From NCBI RefSeq assembly GCF_003185895.1, contig NZ_QHLY01000005.1, positions 248,001-312,000 of the forward strand: a stretch of 64,000 nt of DNA, in the 5' to 3' direction. The stretch's first letter is position 1; the number at the start of each line of letters is the position of its first letter. The notes below the pieces were generated by a model. That model saw only the letters and a list, made by a program, of their open reading frames with translations. It searched no databases and was not told the origin of the DNA. Both the position numbers and the translations under genes were made by a program. Origin of the DNA: Cryobacterium arcticum (GTDB lineage Bacteria > Actinomycetota > Actinomycetes > Actinomycetales > Microbacteriaceae). Of this stretch, positions 21,242 to 29,618 are shown piece after piece.

Positions 21242-23299
21242 TCAGGCGTCGATGCTGGCGGGGGCCGGGGCGTGCAGGGCGGCGAGGTGGCGGAGGAGGG
21301 CGCGGGCGACCTTGTCGTTTTCGCGGAAGGAGATCGCGTTGGTGCGGGGTCGGGAGAATGCCCCGACGAACGGGGAGTTCGTGTACGGCCCGATCGCGAA
21401 GCGGCGCTCGTGCAGGCCGCCGTTCGCGTCGACCACCCGGGTGTCGTGCTGCCGCACCAGCAGCCGGCCGGTGCTGCCGACGTAGTCGCCGTCGGCCACC
21501 AGCTCCTCGACCCCACCGCCGGAGGCGATCAGGGCGCGCAGCAGCTCGTTGTCGCTGCGCGACACACTCGTGTCGGGCAGCCGGGCATCCACCAGCGCAG
21601 CGGCGGTGACCACCCGGTCGACATTGGCACTGCCGGCCCGGAATAGCCCGGTCTGCTCGTCGGCGTCGACCCACAGATCACCGCCGAGGAACTCGACCAC
21701 TCCCGCCTCTGACAGAGCCACAAGCTCCTCGAGCCGGTGCCCGGGCGGTCCACTGGCGATGAAACTGAAGTAGCCCAACCACCAGCCGTGAATGTCGCGC
21801 ACCCGGGACTCGGCGGTCCACTTGGGCGAATCGATGATGTCCGAGAGCGTGAACAGGCTGGTGAGGAGGGCCACGAACAAGCCCAGCGTGGCCGAGTGCT
21901 CCGGCCGGGTGCGCAGGTCGAGGTCGCCGCGGATGTACTCTCGCAACGCCGCCTGCAGCTCCTCGGCAGAGCCGAACCGTAGGCCGTGCAGCGGCCGGTC
22001 GAACTCGGGCAGGAAGATCCGGTCGATCGGGTCGGGCACGCCCTCGGCCACCAGCGCGCGAAAGGCCTCGATGCCGTCTTCGATGGCAGCCGCGTCGCCT
22101 GCAAAATCGACGAGCGGATGGCTGGACCGGCGCGCATCCGCGGCCACCGGGGTGCCCGCGGCGATGGGCAGGGCGCGCGGGTCGATCGCGGCGAACCGGT
22201 CGGCGAACTCGGCCCAGGGCAGGCTCACCCGCTCCGGATGCCCGGTGAACAGCTCCCGGTAGTACCCCCACAGGCTCTCCTGGGCGATCAGCGGCCACAC
22301 CTGCGCGGTGAAGTCGAGGCTCTCGCTGGTGCTCTCCAACTGCGCGGCCACCGCCGGGGTGAAGAACCGCGGCACCGGCCGGTCACCCACCAGGGTGGAG
22401 CTGATCTTGGACCGATACGGCACCCCACGGCGGGAGCCGAGGAACAGCCGCGGTTCGTTGCCGCTCGGCAGGTAGACCAGCTCGCCGTCGTCGTTCCGGT
22501 CGAACCGGCCTCCGCGACCCTCGGTGAGCAGCACGGTGAGGTCGACCGCGGCGAGGCCGAAGCCACGCACGATCAGGTTCTCGCCGGGTCGAATGCCAGA
22601 GAGGTCGGCATCCGCGGTGAACGCCGGCGGCAGGTAGACGCGGCCGTGCCATTCGGCGAACGATGCCAGCTCGGCGTGCTCGGGTTCGGGCTGCGAACCG
22701 TTGTGGCCGAGGGAGAACAGCACGAGGTGCGCCTCGATGGTGGCGCCGTCGTCGAGAACGACCAACTGGTCGCCGCCGGGCAGGTCGTCGACCCGGGCGG
22801 CCCGGGCGAGGTGCACCTGAACGGTCACGGCGGTGGCGAGGTCGTCGACGGCGCGGCGGAAGAACCAGTCGAGGTAGAGGCTCTGCAGCCGGCGGGTGGG
22901 AAAGCTCGACCCGGTCAGCTGCGCGATCTCGGCGGCGAGCGCCGCATCCACCGGGGGTAGTTCGATGGCCCCGGCGCGCACCTGGTCGATCCACTCGATC
23001 AACGAGGGGCCGGGGCGTACCGGGCCGTCGATCACCGAGGTCTCGTCGGTGAACATGGTCACGTCGGCGGCCATCGAGTTGAGCTTGAGCAGCGGCGACT
23101 GGTCGAACCGCCAGATGCGGCCGGGGCCGGCGGGGAACGGGTCGATGAAATGCACGGTCAGCGACCGGTCGGCGTTCCATTCGGTGCCGAGGTTGGCCGC
23201 CAGTCGCTCGAGCACACCGGCGCCGCGGGGCCCGGCCCCGATGACCGCGACGGAGAGTGCTGTGCGGTCGGCGTTCGGGGTGTTCTGCGTGCTCGTCAT
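21242..23299 (-). CDS. FAD/NAD(P)-binding protein (PF13454-type flavoprotein)
   Basis: 685 residues. The N-terminal dinucleotide fold S-V-A-V-I-G-A-G-P-R-G-A-G-V-L-E-R-L and the F-I-D-P-F segment mark the FAD-NAD(P)-binding family related to lysine/ornithine N-monooxygenases and HpnW-type proteins. W-R-F-D-Q-S-P-L-L-K-L-N-S follows. The C-terminal half is less conserved. These proteins probably oxidise or hydroxylate small metabolites, but none with this architecture has a fixed substrate I can name. It is divergent from the SsuD-like operon at 23461 and probably shares its control region. Confidence 0.75.
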   Translation of the reverse strand: MTSTQNTPNADRTALSVAVIGAGPRGAGVLERLAANLGTEWNADRSLTVHFIDPFPAGPGRIWRFDQSPLLKLNSMAADVTMFTDETSVIDGPVRPGPSLIEWIDQVRAGAIELPPVDAALAAEIAQLTGSSFPTRRLQSLYLDWFFRRAVDDLATAVTVQVHLARAARVDDLPGGDQLVVLDDGATIEAHLVLFSLGHNGSQPEPEHAELASFAEWHGRVYLPPAFTADADLSGIRPGENLIVRGFGLAAVDLTVLLTEGRGGRFDRNDDGELVYLPSGNEPRLFLGSRRGVPYRSKISSTLVGDRPVPRFFTPAVAAQLESTSESLDFTAQVWPLIAQESLWGYYRELFTGHPERVSLPWAEFADRFAAIDPRALPIAAGTPVAADARRSSHPLVDFAGDAAAIEDGIEAFRALVAEGVPDPIDRIFLPEFDRPLHGLRFGSAEELQAALREYIRGDLDLRTRPEHSATLGLFVALLTSLFTLSDIIDSPKWTAESRVRDIHGWWLGYFSFIASGPPGHRLEELVALSEAGVVEFLGGDLWVDADEQTGLFRAGSANVDRVVTAAALVDARLPDTSVSRSDNELLRALIASGGGVEELVADGDYVGSTGRLLVRQHDTRVVDANGGLHERRFAIGPYTNSPFVGAFSRPRTNAISFRENDKVARALLRHLAALHAPAPASIDA

Positions 23300-23460
23300 G
23301 ACACAACATTCCCCGTTTTGCCCACAAATAGCGGCGAATATGACCCGCCGTGACGCCGTGACGAAATGTGAAGACGATTCATTGCCGCGGCCTCACACCG
23401 GCACCTACGTTCGGCTGAAGCGCCAGACCCGGCGCTCGGAGAGAGAAAGGACGCGAGACC

Positions 23461-24600
23461 ATGCCCATCGAATTCCTCGGCATCGCCGCACTGAACAACG
23501 GCAGCGAGACCCACCCGCGCACCGGTTCCAGTTTCGACCTGGACTACACGCTGCGCCTGGCCCGGGCGCACGAAGACAACGGCTGGGACCGCGTGCTCTT
23601 CGCCTACCATTCCGGCTCGCCCGACCCGGCGTCGGTCGCCGCGCTCGTGGCCGCCAAGCTCGACAGCCTGAAGATCCTGCTGGCGCACCGGCCCAATGTG
23701 TCGTACCCCACTTATGCCGCCAAGGTGGTCGCCACCCTCGACCAGATCAGCGCGGGCCGGTTGAACCTGCACGTCATCACGGGCGGCTCCACCGCCGACC
23801 AGGCCGCCGAGGGCGACCACCTCAGCAAGGACGACCGCTACGCCCGCACCGGCGAGTACATCCGCATCCTCAAGCAGGCCTGGACCAGCACCGAGCCGTT
23901 CAGCTTCGCCGGCAGGCACTACCAGTTCGAGGATTTCGTCAGCGACATCTTCCCCGCGCAGAGCCCGCGCCCGCAGATCTCCTTCGGCGGCTCCTCCCCC
24001 GCCGCCTATTCGATCGGCGCGGCCGAGTCCGACATTTTCGCGCTCTGGGGCGAACCGCTGGCCGACACCGCCGAGCAGATCCAGACCATCACGGATGCCG
24101 CTCTCGCGTCCGGCCGCACCGCGCGTCCGCGCATCCAGGTGGCGTTCCGCCCCATCATCGCCGCCACCGAGGCCCTCGCCTGGCAGAAGGCGGAGGACAT
24201 CCTCGGCAAGATCGAGCAGCGCGTCGCCGCCACGGCCACCCCCGAGCAGATTGCCGCGCTGCACTCGCCGGAGAACTCCGGTTCGCAGCGGCTGCTGCGC
24301 ATCGCCGAGCAGGGCGACCGGTTCGACAAGGCGCTCTGGACCAAGGCCGGCAAGGCCGCCGGCGGTCGCGGCAACTCCAACGCCCTCGTCGGCACCCCGG
24401 AGCAGGTCGCCGCGGCGCTGCTGGACTACATCGACCTGGGCGTGGACATCATCTCCGCCCGCGGCTACGACTACGTCGACGACACCATCGACTTCGGCCG
24501 CTACGTCATCCCGCTGGTGCGCGACGAGGTCGCCAAGCGCGACGCCGCCGCGGCGGCTGCTGCTGCTGCTGTGAAGGAGGCCTCCCGTGACGCTGCTTGA
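23461..24600 (+). CDS. Alkanesulfonate monooxygenase-like LLM enzyme (SsuD family)
   Basis: 379 residues. AAAGGA lies at good distance before the ATG. SsuD-type features: N-terminal I-E-F-L-G-I-A-A, Y-T-L-R-L-A-R-A-H-E-D-N-G-W-D, the A-H-R-P-N-V-S-Y-P-T-Y-A-A-K segment, T-L-D-Q-I-S-A-G-R-L-N-L-H-V-I-T-G-G, D-D-R-Y-A-R-T-G-E-Y, and F-G-G-S-S near residue 177. Known members use FMNH2 and O2 to release sulfite from alkanesulfonates. An alanine-rich tail is unusual. It heads a five-gene operon with an acetyltransferase and an amino-acid importer, which suggests S-containing amino-acid derivatives as substrates. Confidence 0.85.
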   Translation: MPIEFLGIAALNNGSETHPRTGSSFDLDYTLRLARAHEDNGWDRVLFAYHSGSPDPASVAALVAAKLDSLKILLAHRPNVSYPTYAAKVVATLDQISAGRLNLHVITGGSTADQAAEGDHLSKDDRYARTGEYIRILKQAWTSTEPFSFAGRHYQFEDFVSDIFPAQSPRPQISFGGSSPAAYSIGAAESDIFALWGEPLADTAEQIQTITDAALASGRTARPRIQVAFRPIIAATEALAWQKAEDILGKIEQRVAATATPEQIAALHSPENSGSQRLLRIAEQGDRFDKALWTKAGKAAGGRGNSNALVGTPEQVAAALLDYIDLGVDIISARGYDYVDDTIDFGRYVIPLVRDEVAKRDAAAAAAAAAVKEASRDAA

Positions 24601-25231
24601 CCGCCCCCAGACCGATACCGGCGGCGACACCTTCGTCTACGTCACCGCCAACGACCCGCTAGCAGAGCCGCTGCTCACCGAGCTGGCCCAGGAGTACGAC
24701 ACCCGCTACGGCACCTTCTTCGGCGAGAGCGCTTCCGCCGAGATTCGCCGCTACCCGGTGGAGGCGTTCGCCGCTCCGCACGGCGCCTTCGTGCTGATGC
24801 TGCGCCACGGCGTGCCCATCGCCGGCGGTGCGTTCAAGCGGTTCGACGAGCACACCTCTGAGCTCAAGCGCATCTGGACCGCCGCCACGCACCGCCGTCA
24901 GGGCGTGGCCCGGCTGGTGGTCGAAGAGCTCGAGCACGAGTCCCGTCGGCGCGGCTACGACCGGGTCTTCCTCACCACCGGGCCGCGCCAGCCCGAGGCG
25001 AAAGAACTCTACCTGCGCACCGGCTACACACCCCTGTTCGACCCGGCTCTCTCCCCCGAGGAGGTCATCATCCACGCCTTCGCCAAGAGCCTGGACGGCA
25101 CCCCGCTCGACGTGCCCGGCATCACCGCCGCCCACCAGGACGCCCTGGTGGTGCACCGGGCCAACAACCCCGGCTTCGTGCCACCGGCCCCGTCGTCGGC
25201 ACCCTCGGCATCACCGGCAGAGAGCGACTGA
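24587..25231 (+). CDS. GNAT-family N-acetyltransferase
   Basis: 214 residues from a GTG with AAGGAGG upstream; it overlaps the monooxygenase by 14 bp. The acetyl-CoA-binding motif is seen as R-I-W-T-A-A-T-H-R-R-Q-G-V-A-R-L-V-V-E-E-L (about 90-110), and F-L-T-T-G-P-R-Q-P-E-A follows. In Bacillus, analogous genes acetylate S-alkylcysteines before oxidation. The C-terminal 30 residues are Pro/Ser/Ala-rich and probably disordered. Confidence 0.82.
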   Translation: MTLLDRPQTDTGGDTFVYVTANDPLAEPLLTELAQEYDTRYGTFFGESASAEIRRYPVEAFAAPHGAFVLMLRHGVPIAGGAFKRFDEHTSELKRIWTAATHRRQGVARLVVEELEHESRRRGYDRVFLTTGPRQPEAKELYLRTGYTPLFDPALSPEEVIIHAFAKSLDGTPLDVPGITAAHQDALVVHRANNPGFVPPAPSSAPSASPAESD

Positions 25232-25235
25232 GACC

Positions 25236-26279
25236 GTGACCGACACCGTTGAAAAGACGAGCGCCATACAGGCCGGCACCGCCGCATCCGCCCCGCCCAC
25301 CGTGGTGAACCGCGGCACCGACTACAACGCACTCACGGTGGTGCACACCCGGCACTACCTGCGCTGGGCCTTCGGCGCGCTGGTGCTGTTCGTGGTGCTG
25401 CAGCTGGCCTGGAGCCTGGTGACCAACGACCGGTACGGCTGGGATGTGGTGGCGAAGTACTTCTTCTCACCCGCGATTCTGCGCGGCCTCGGCCTCACCC
25501 TCACCCTCACCGCGGTCGCCGGTTCGCTCGGGTTCCTCCTGGGCACGATTCTCGCGCTGGCCCGGCTGTCGAAGTCGCCGATCCTCAATTCGGTGTCCTG
25601 GTCGTTCATCTGGTTCTTCCGCTCGGTGCCGCTGCTCGTGCAGGTGCTGATTTGGTACAACCTGGGCTACCTCTACCCCCGGCTCGGCTTCGGCATCCCG
25701 TTCACCGACGCCTACCTGGTGGACTTCGACACCATCACCCTGATCAGCCAGTTCGCCGCCGCCGTGCTCGGGCTCTCGCTGCACCAGGCGGCCTACTCCG
25801 CGGAGATCATCCGCGGCGGCATCCTCTCGGTCGACCAGGGCCAGCTCGAGGCCTCCGCCGCCCTGGGCCTCCCCCGGCACGTGCGGGTGCTGCAGATCAT
25901 CCTGCCGCAGGCGGCCCGGTCGATCCTGCCCAACGCGTTCAACGAGATCATCGGCCTGCTCAAGGGCACCTCGATCGTGTCGGTGATAGCGCTCGGCGAG
26001 CTGTTCTACGTGGCGCAGGTGATCTACAACCGCAACCAGCAGGTGATCCCGCTGCTGCTCGTCGCCGTGATCTGGTACATCATCCTCACCACCGTGCTGA
26101 GCATCGGCCAGTACTACGTGGAGCGGCACTTCGCCCGCGGCGCCGAACGGGTGCTGCCGCCCACCCCGATCCAGACCGCGCGGCGGTGGATCAGCGTGCA
26201 GTGGGCCCGACTCGACGAACCCACTCCCCCTGCCACCAGCGCCGGCATCGACGCCAAATCAGAGAGCTTCCGACTATGA
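25236..26279 (+). CDS. Polar amino-acid ABC transporter permease
   Basis: 347 residues from a GTG 4 bp after the acetyltransferase stop. An N-terminal tail of ~40 residues is followed by a TM helix (W-A-F-G-A-L-V-L-F-V-V-L-Q-L-A-W) and the HisM/GlnP-type core of about five TM helices. The permease loop reads E-A-S-A-A-L-G-L-P-R-H-V-R-V-L-Q-I-I-L-P-Q-A-A-R, and the I-I-G-L-L-K-G-T-S-I-V-S-V-I motif is present. It is a single permease and so probably a homodimer. It overlaps the ATPase gene by 4 bp. Confidence 0.88.
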   Translation: MTDTVEKTSAIQAGTAASAPPTVVNRGTDYNALTVVHTRHYLRWAFGALVLFVVLQLAWSLVTNDRYGWDVVAKYFFSPAILRGLGLTLTLTAVAGSLGFLLGTILALARLSKSPILNSVSWSFIWFFRSVPLLVQVLIWYNLGYLYPRLGFGIPFTDAYLVDFDTITLISQFAAAVLGLSLHQAAYSAEIIRGGILSVDQGQLEASAALGLPRHVRVLQIILPQAARSILPNAFNEIIGLLKGTSIVSVIALGELFYVAQVIYNRNQQVIPLLLVAVIWYIILTTVLSIGQYYVERHFARGAERVLPPTPIQTARRWISVQWARLDEPTPPATSAGIDAKSESFRL

Positions 26280-27088
26280 GCGCCACCACCCTGGCCCACA
26301 CCGCACCCGTGTCGACGGATGCCGCGACCCGCGGCCTGGTCGAGATCCGCGGTGTCTCCAAGAGCTACTCCGGCCACGAGGTGCTGCACGACGTGAACCT
26401 CACCGTGCAGCCCGGCGAGGTGGTCGCCATCCTCGGCCCGTCCGGCTCGGGCAAGTCGACCCTGCTGCGCACCATCAACCACCTCGAGAGCGTCGACAGA
26501 GGCTGGGTCACCGTGGACGGCCAGCTGATCGGCTACGAGCAGCGCGGCGACAAGCTGTTCGAGCTCAAGGAGAAGGACATCCTCAAGCGCCGCACCCAGG
26601 TGGGCGTGGTCTTCCAGAACTTCAACCTCTTCCCGCACCTCACCGCGGCGGAGAACATCGCCAAGGCCCCGGTGGCGCTGAAGCGCGTGAGCAAGTCCGA
26701 CGGCCACGAACTGGCGCTGGGCCTGCTGGCCAAGGTCGGACTGAGCGACAAGGCGGATGCCTACCCGCGGCAACTCTCCGGCGGGCAGCAGCAGCGGGTC
26801 GCCATCGCCCGGGCGCTGGCGCTCACGCCCAAGGTGCTCTTGTTCGACGAACCCACCTCGGCGCTCGACCCCGAGCTGGTCGGCGAAGTGCTCGACGTCA
26901 TCCGTGACCTCGCCAAGCTCGGCACCACCCTGATCATCGTCACCCACGAGATCGGCTTCGCCCGTGAGGTGGCCGACCGCATCGTCTTCATCGACGGCGG
27001 CCACGTGCTCGAGGTCGGCACTCCCGCGCAGGTGTTCGGGTCGCCGACGCATGCGCGCACCAAGGAATTCCTGGGCAAGGTTCTCTGA
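26276..27088 (+). CDS. Amino-acid ABC transporter ATP-binding protein
   Basis: 270 residues. Walker A G-P-S-G-S-G-K-S-T near residue 60, Q-loop V-F-Q-N-F-N-L-F-P, signature L-S-G-G-Q-Q-Q-R, Walker B V-L-L-F-D-E-P-T-S-A-L-D, and switch H in V-T-H-E are all intact. It is a GlnQ/HisP-type ATPase that powers the permease encoded just before. It has a ~20-residue N-terminal extension. Confidence 0.92.
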   Translation: MSATTLAHTAPVSTDAATRGLVEIRGVSKSYSGHEVLHDVNLTVQPGEVVAILGPSGSGKSTLLRTINHLESVDRGWVTVDGQLIGYEQRGDKLFELKEKDILKRRTQVGVVFQNFNLFPHLTAAENIAKAPVALKRVSKSDGHELALGLLAKVGLSDKADAYPRQLSGGQQQRVAIARALALTPKVLLFDEPTSALDPELVGEVLDVIRDLAKLGTTLIIVTHEIGFAREVADRIVFIDGGHVLEVGTPAQVFGSPTHARTKEFLGKVL

Positions 27089-27150
27089 CCTGCCCGGGAA
27101 CACACGCACTACCCCACACCACCCACAGCACCCGAGAGAGGCATCATCCC

Positions 27151-28164
27151 ATGGCAATCAAGAAGAAGACAGCGGTCATCATCGGAGGCGTTGCGGCCGT
27201 TGCGCTCGTCGCCGGCGGAATCACCGCTGCCGTCCTGACCGGCAACAGTTCCGCAGAGGCCACCCCGGCCTCCGAGACCGCAGCGGTCACCACGGCGTCG
27301 GGCGACACCCTCGACTTCAACCTCGGCCCCGACCAGGACCGCATCCGTCTCGACGAGGTGCCCGAGGCCGTCGCGTCCATCGAGGCCAGCGGCTTCGAAC
27401 CGATCGAGGCCGGCAAGCTCACCGTGGTGGTGAGCCCGTACGTCGCCCCGCTCGGCCTCTACGCCGATGACGACACCACCCTGATCGGCAACGAGACCGA
27501 CATTGCACAGCTCATCGCCGATGGCCTGGGCCTGGAGCTCAACCTGCAGCCTGCCGCGTGGGCCGACTGGCCCCTGGGCATCCAGTCGGGCAAGTACGAC
27601 CTCATCACCTCCAACGTCACCGTGACCGAGGAGCGCAAGGACCTCTACGACTTCGCCAGCTACCGCGAAGACCTCCTCGGCTTCTACGCGAAGTCCGACT
27701 CCGAGATCGACTCCATCGAAGAGGCGAAGGATGTTGCGGGGCTCAAGATCATCGTGGGCTCTGGCACCAACCAGGAGAAGATCCTGCAGGCCTGGGACGC
27801 CGAGAACATCGCCGCGGGCCTCGACCCGGTGGAGTACCAGTACTTCGACGACACCGCCGCGGCAAACCTGGCTCTGCAGTCCGGGCGGGCCGACGCGAAC
27901 TTCGGACCGAACGCGACCGCCGCCTATGCCGCCGCCGAGACCGGTGAGACCAAGTTGGTCGGCACATTCAACGGCGGTTACCCGGCGCACGCCAACATCG
28001 CGGCCGGCACCCTCAAGGGCAACGGCCTGATCGACGGCGTCGCCTTGGTGCTGAACGCGGCCATCGACGGCGGCGAGTACGGCGAGGTGCTGGAGCGCTG
28101 GGGCCTCACCAGCGAGGCCGTCACCGAATCCGAGGTCAACCCCGCCGGTCTGCCGCGCGAGTAA
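27151..28164 (+). CDS. Amino-acid ABC transporter substrate-binding protein (family 3)
   Basis: 337 residues. It starts with a basic K-K-K-T and one hydrophobic helix (V-A-A-V-A-L-V-A-G-G-I-T-A-A-V-L), with no lipobox cysteine, so it is an anchored or secreted binding protein. Family 3 signatures include P-A-A-W-A-D-W-P-L-G-I-Q-S-G-K-Y-D-L-I, T-V-T-E-E-R, and K-I-I-V-G-S-G-T-N-Q. It completes the importer with the two genes upstream. A rho-independent hairpin follows. Confidence 0.88.
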   Translation: MAIKKKTAVIIGGVAAVALVAGGITAAVLTGNSSAEATPASETAAVTTASGDTLDFNLGPDQDRIRLDEVPEAVASIEASGFEPIEAGKLTVVVSPYVAPLGLYADDDTTLIGNETDIAQLIADGLGLELNLQPAAWADWPLGIQSGKYDLITSNVTVTEERKDLYDFASYREDLLGFYAKSDSEIDSIEEAKDVAGLKIIVGSGTNQEKILQAWDAENIAAGLDPVEYQYFDDTAAANLALQSGRADANFGPNATAAYAAAETGETKLVGTFNGGYPAHANIAAGTLKGNGLIDGVALVLNAAIDGGEYGEVLERWGLTSEAVTESEVNPAGLPRE

Positions 28165-28192
28165 GTAGCGCAGCCGGACGGCTGGTCACACG

Positions 28193-28231
28193 GCGAAGGC
28201 CGGGTCGGGGACACTCCCGCCCGGCCTTCGC
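28193..28231. terminator. Terminator of the SsuD/amino-acid importer operon
   Basis: The arms GCGAAGGCCGGG (28193-28204) and CCCGGCCTTCGC (28220-28231) pair perfectly, 28 bp after the last gene of the operon. Confidence 0.75.
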
Positions 28232-28317
28232 TTCGTCCTGTGCCCTTTCCACGACCGCGGCGTATCCGCGCGTCGGGCCCCTCCGCTGGTCTCGCCCCTC
28301 CGCTGGTCTCGCCCCTC

Positions 28318-28490
28318 CGCTGGTCGAGCCTGTCGAGACCCCGCAAGCCGAAATCGACACCGCACCGATCGCTGGTCGAGCTTGTCGAGGCCCCGCAACG
28401 GGCATACATACGCGGCCCCGTCATCCATAGGTCGCCTCACCTGGTCTGCATCGACAGGCTCAGTACGGCGTCGACAGGCTCGACCACCGA
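28318..28490. repeat. Intergenic palindromic repeats (GTCGAG...CTCGAC family)
   Basis: Three or four copies of the genome's GCTGGTCGAGC-YTGTCGAG core, in two orientations; the last one is degenerate (CGACAGGCTC). They fill the gap 28232-28600, where no gene is seen. Confidence 0.75.
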
Positions 28491-28601
28491 GGGACACGAC
28501 CCGCATGCACCTCGCGACCACACCGCATCCGCTCATCATGGTTATCCACAGATGTTCTCCCCCAGGAACGCGAAGCCTGCTCCGCTGCCAAACTCCCCCG
28601 C

Positions 28602-28886
28602 ATGCCGTTCATGTACATCCTCGAGTGCGCCGACCACTCGTATTACGTCGGCAGCACCTGGGACTTGGAGAAGCGTCTGGCCCAGCACAACAGCGGCATC
28701 GGCGGAGCCGCGTACACACGTCGACGGCGCCCGGTGCGGCTCGTGTACTGCGAGCAGAGCGACCGAATCGAGGATGCATACGCCCGCGAGAAGCAGATCC
28801 AGAACTGGGGCAGGGCCAAGCGAATCGCGCTCATCGAGGGGCGATACGACGACCTGCCGGGGTTGAGCCGGCCGAAGGGCGACTGA
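28602..28886 (+). CDS. GIY-YIG nuclease-superfamily protein (UPF0213 type)
   Basis: 94 residues. The GIY-YIG fold is seen as M-Y-I-L-E-C-A-D-H-S-Y-Y-V-G-S-T-W-D-L-E-K-R-L-A-Q-H-N, where Y-I-L and Y-V-G are the signature strands, and E-K-Q-I-Q-N-W contains the catalytic-type glutamate. It is the short UhbX/YhbQ type with no extra domain. Its cellular role is unclear; homologues act in DNA repair. It sits alone between repeat blocks. Confidence 0.85.
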   Translation: MPFMYILECADHSYYVGSTWDLEKRLAQHNSGIGGAAYTRRRRPVRLVYCEQSDRIEDAYAREKQIQNWGRAKRIALIEGRYDDLPGLSRPKGD

Positions 28887-28936
28887 CGGAGCGAGCCGAC
28901 CTGTGGATGCCGTGGCAGCGACACACACGCACCTCA

Positions 28937-29126
28937 CGAGGTCTCGACAAGCTCGACCAACGACGGGGCACGACACACAGGCACGTCACTAGGTCTCGAC
29001 AAGCTCGACCAACGGGCGGGGCACGACACACAGGCACGTCACTAGGTCTCGACAAGCTCGACCAACGACGGGGCACGACACACACGCACGTCACCGGGTC
29101 TCGACAAGCTCGACCAACGAACGGGG
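28937..29126. repeat. Four tandem ~55-bp palindrome-half repeats
   Basis: The unit GGTCTCGACAAGCTCGACCA followed by ACGACGGGGCACGACACACA-type spacer recurs four times in the same orientation. Confidence 0.8.
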
Positions 29127-29134
29127 CACGCGAC

Positions 29135-29170
29135 GAAGCCCGGCCGGAGAGTGGGCTCTGGCCGGGCTTC
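29135..29170. terminator. Bidirectional terminator before the rhodanese gene
   Basis: GAAGCCCGGCC (29135-29145) pairs perfectly with GGCCGGGCTTC (29160-29170). It lies between the GIY-YIG gene and the convergent rhodanese gene. Confidence 0.7.
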
Positions 29171-29195
29171 GGCTGGTGGATGCGCAGAGCGCGAG

Positions 29196-29582
29196 TTAGG
29201 ACTCCGTGCCGGGGGTGGTGGGCTGGCCGGCGGCCTTCCAGGCGTCGAAGCCGCCGTCGACGTGGGCGACGGAGGTGTGGCCGTGCTCGAGGAGCCAGTC
29301 GGCGACCGGGCGGGAGCCGCCAACGCTGCCACAGACGACCACGATGGGGTGCTCGTCGGAGTGAACCTCGGTGAGTCGCTCGGGTGAATCCGCCCCGAAC
29401 AGCTCGGGCAGGCGCTCCCGGTCCACCACGATGGCGCCGGCGATGCCGCCGACCCGCTCGCGGGTCGGCAGGCTGCGCACGTCGATGAGCACGGCGCCGC
29501 CACGCACCCATTCCGCACCTTCGGCGGCGGTCAGGAGCTCCGGCTCGGCGGTCGCAGGCGTCGTTGTTGTCTGGTCGGTCAT
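29196..29582 (-). CDS. Rhodanese-like sulfurtransferase
   Basis: 128 residues from ATG 29582; an in-frame ATG two codons upstream is less well placed for the CTGGAG site. Single rhodanese domain: V-L-I-D-V-R-S near residue 32, G-A-I-V-V near 49, and active-site loop V-V-C-G-S-V-G-G-S with catalytic C84. It transfers sulfane sulfur between donors and thiophiles. It follows two flavin monooxygenases in the same direction, supporting a sulfur-handling operon. Confidence 0.87.
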   Translation of the reverse strand: MTDQTTTTPATAEPELLTAAEGAEWVRGGAVLIDVRSLPTRERVGGIAGAIVVDRERLPELFGADSPERLTEVHSDEHPIVVVCGSVGGSRPVADWLLEHGHTSVAHVDGGFDAWKAAGQPTTPGTES

Positions 29583-29618
29583 GAGCATCTCCAGGGTTGT
29601 GAGTGGGTGAAAGAAGGG

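Noticed and set aside
26276..27088. Upstream extension of the amino-acid ATPase frame to 25652
   Set aside because: That part overlaps the permease in another frame and is Arg/Pro-rich; the ATG overlapping the permease stop is the natural start.
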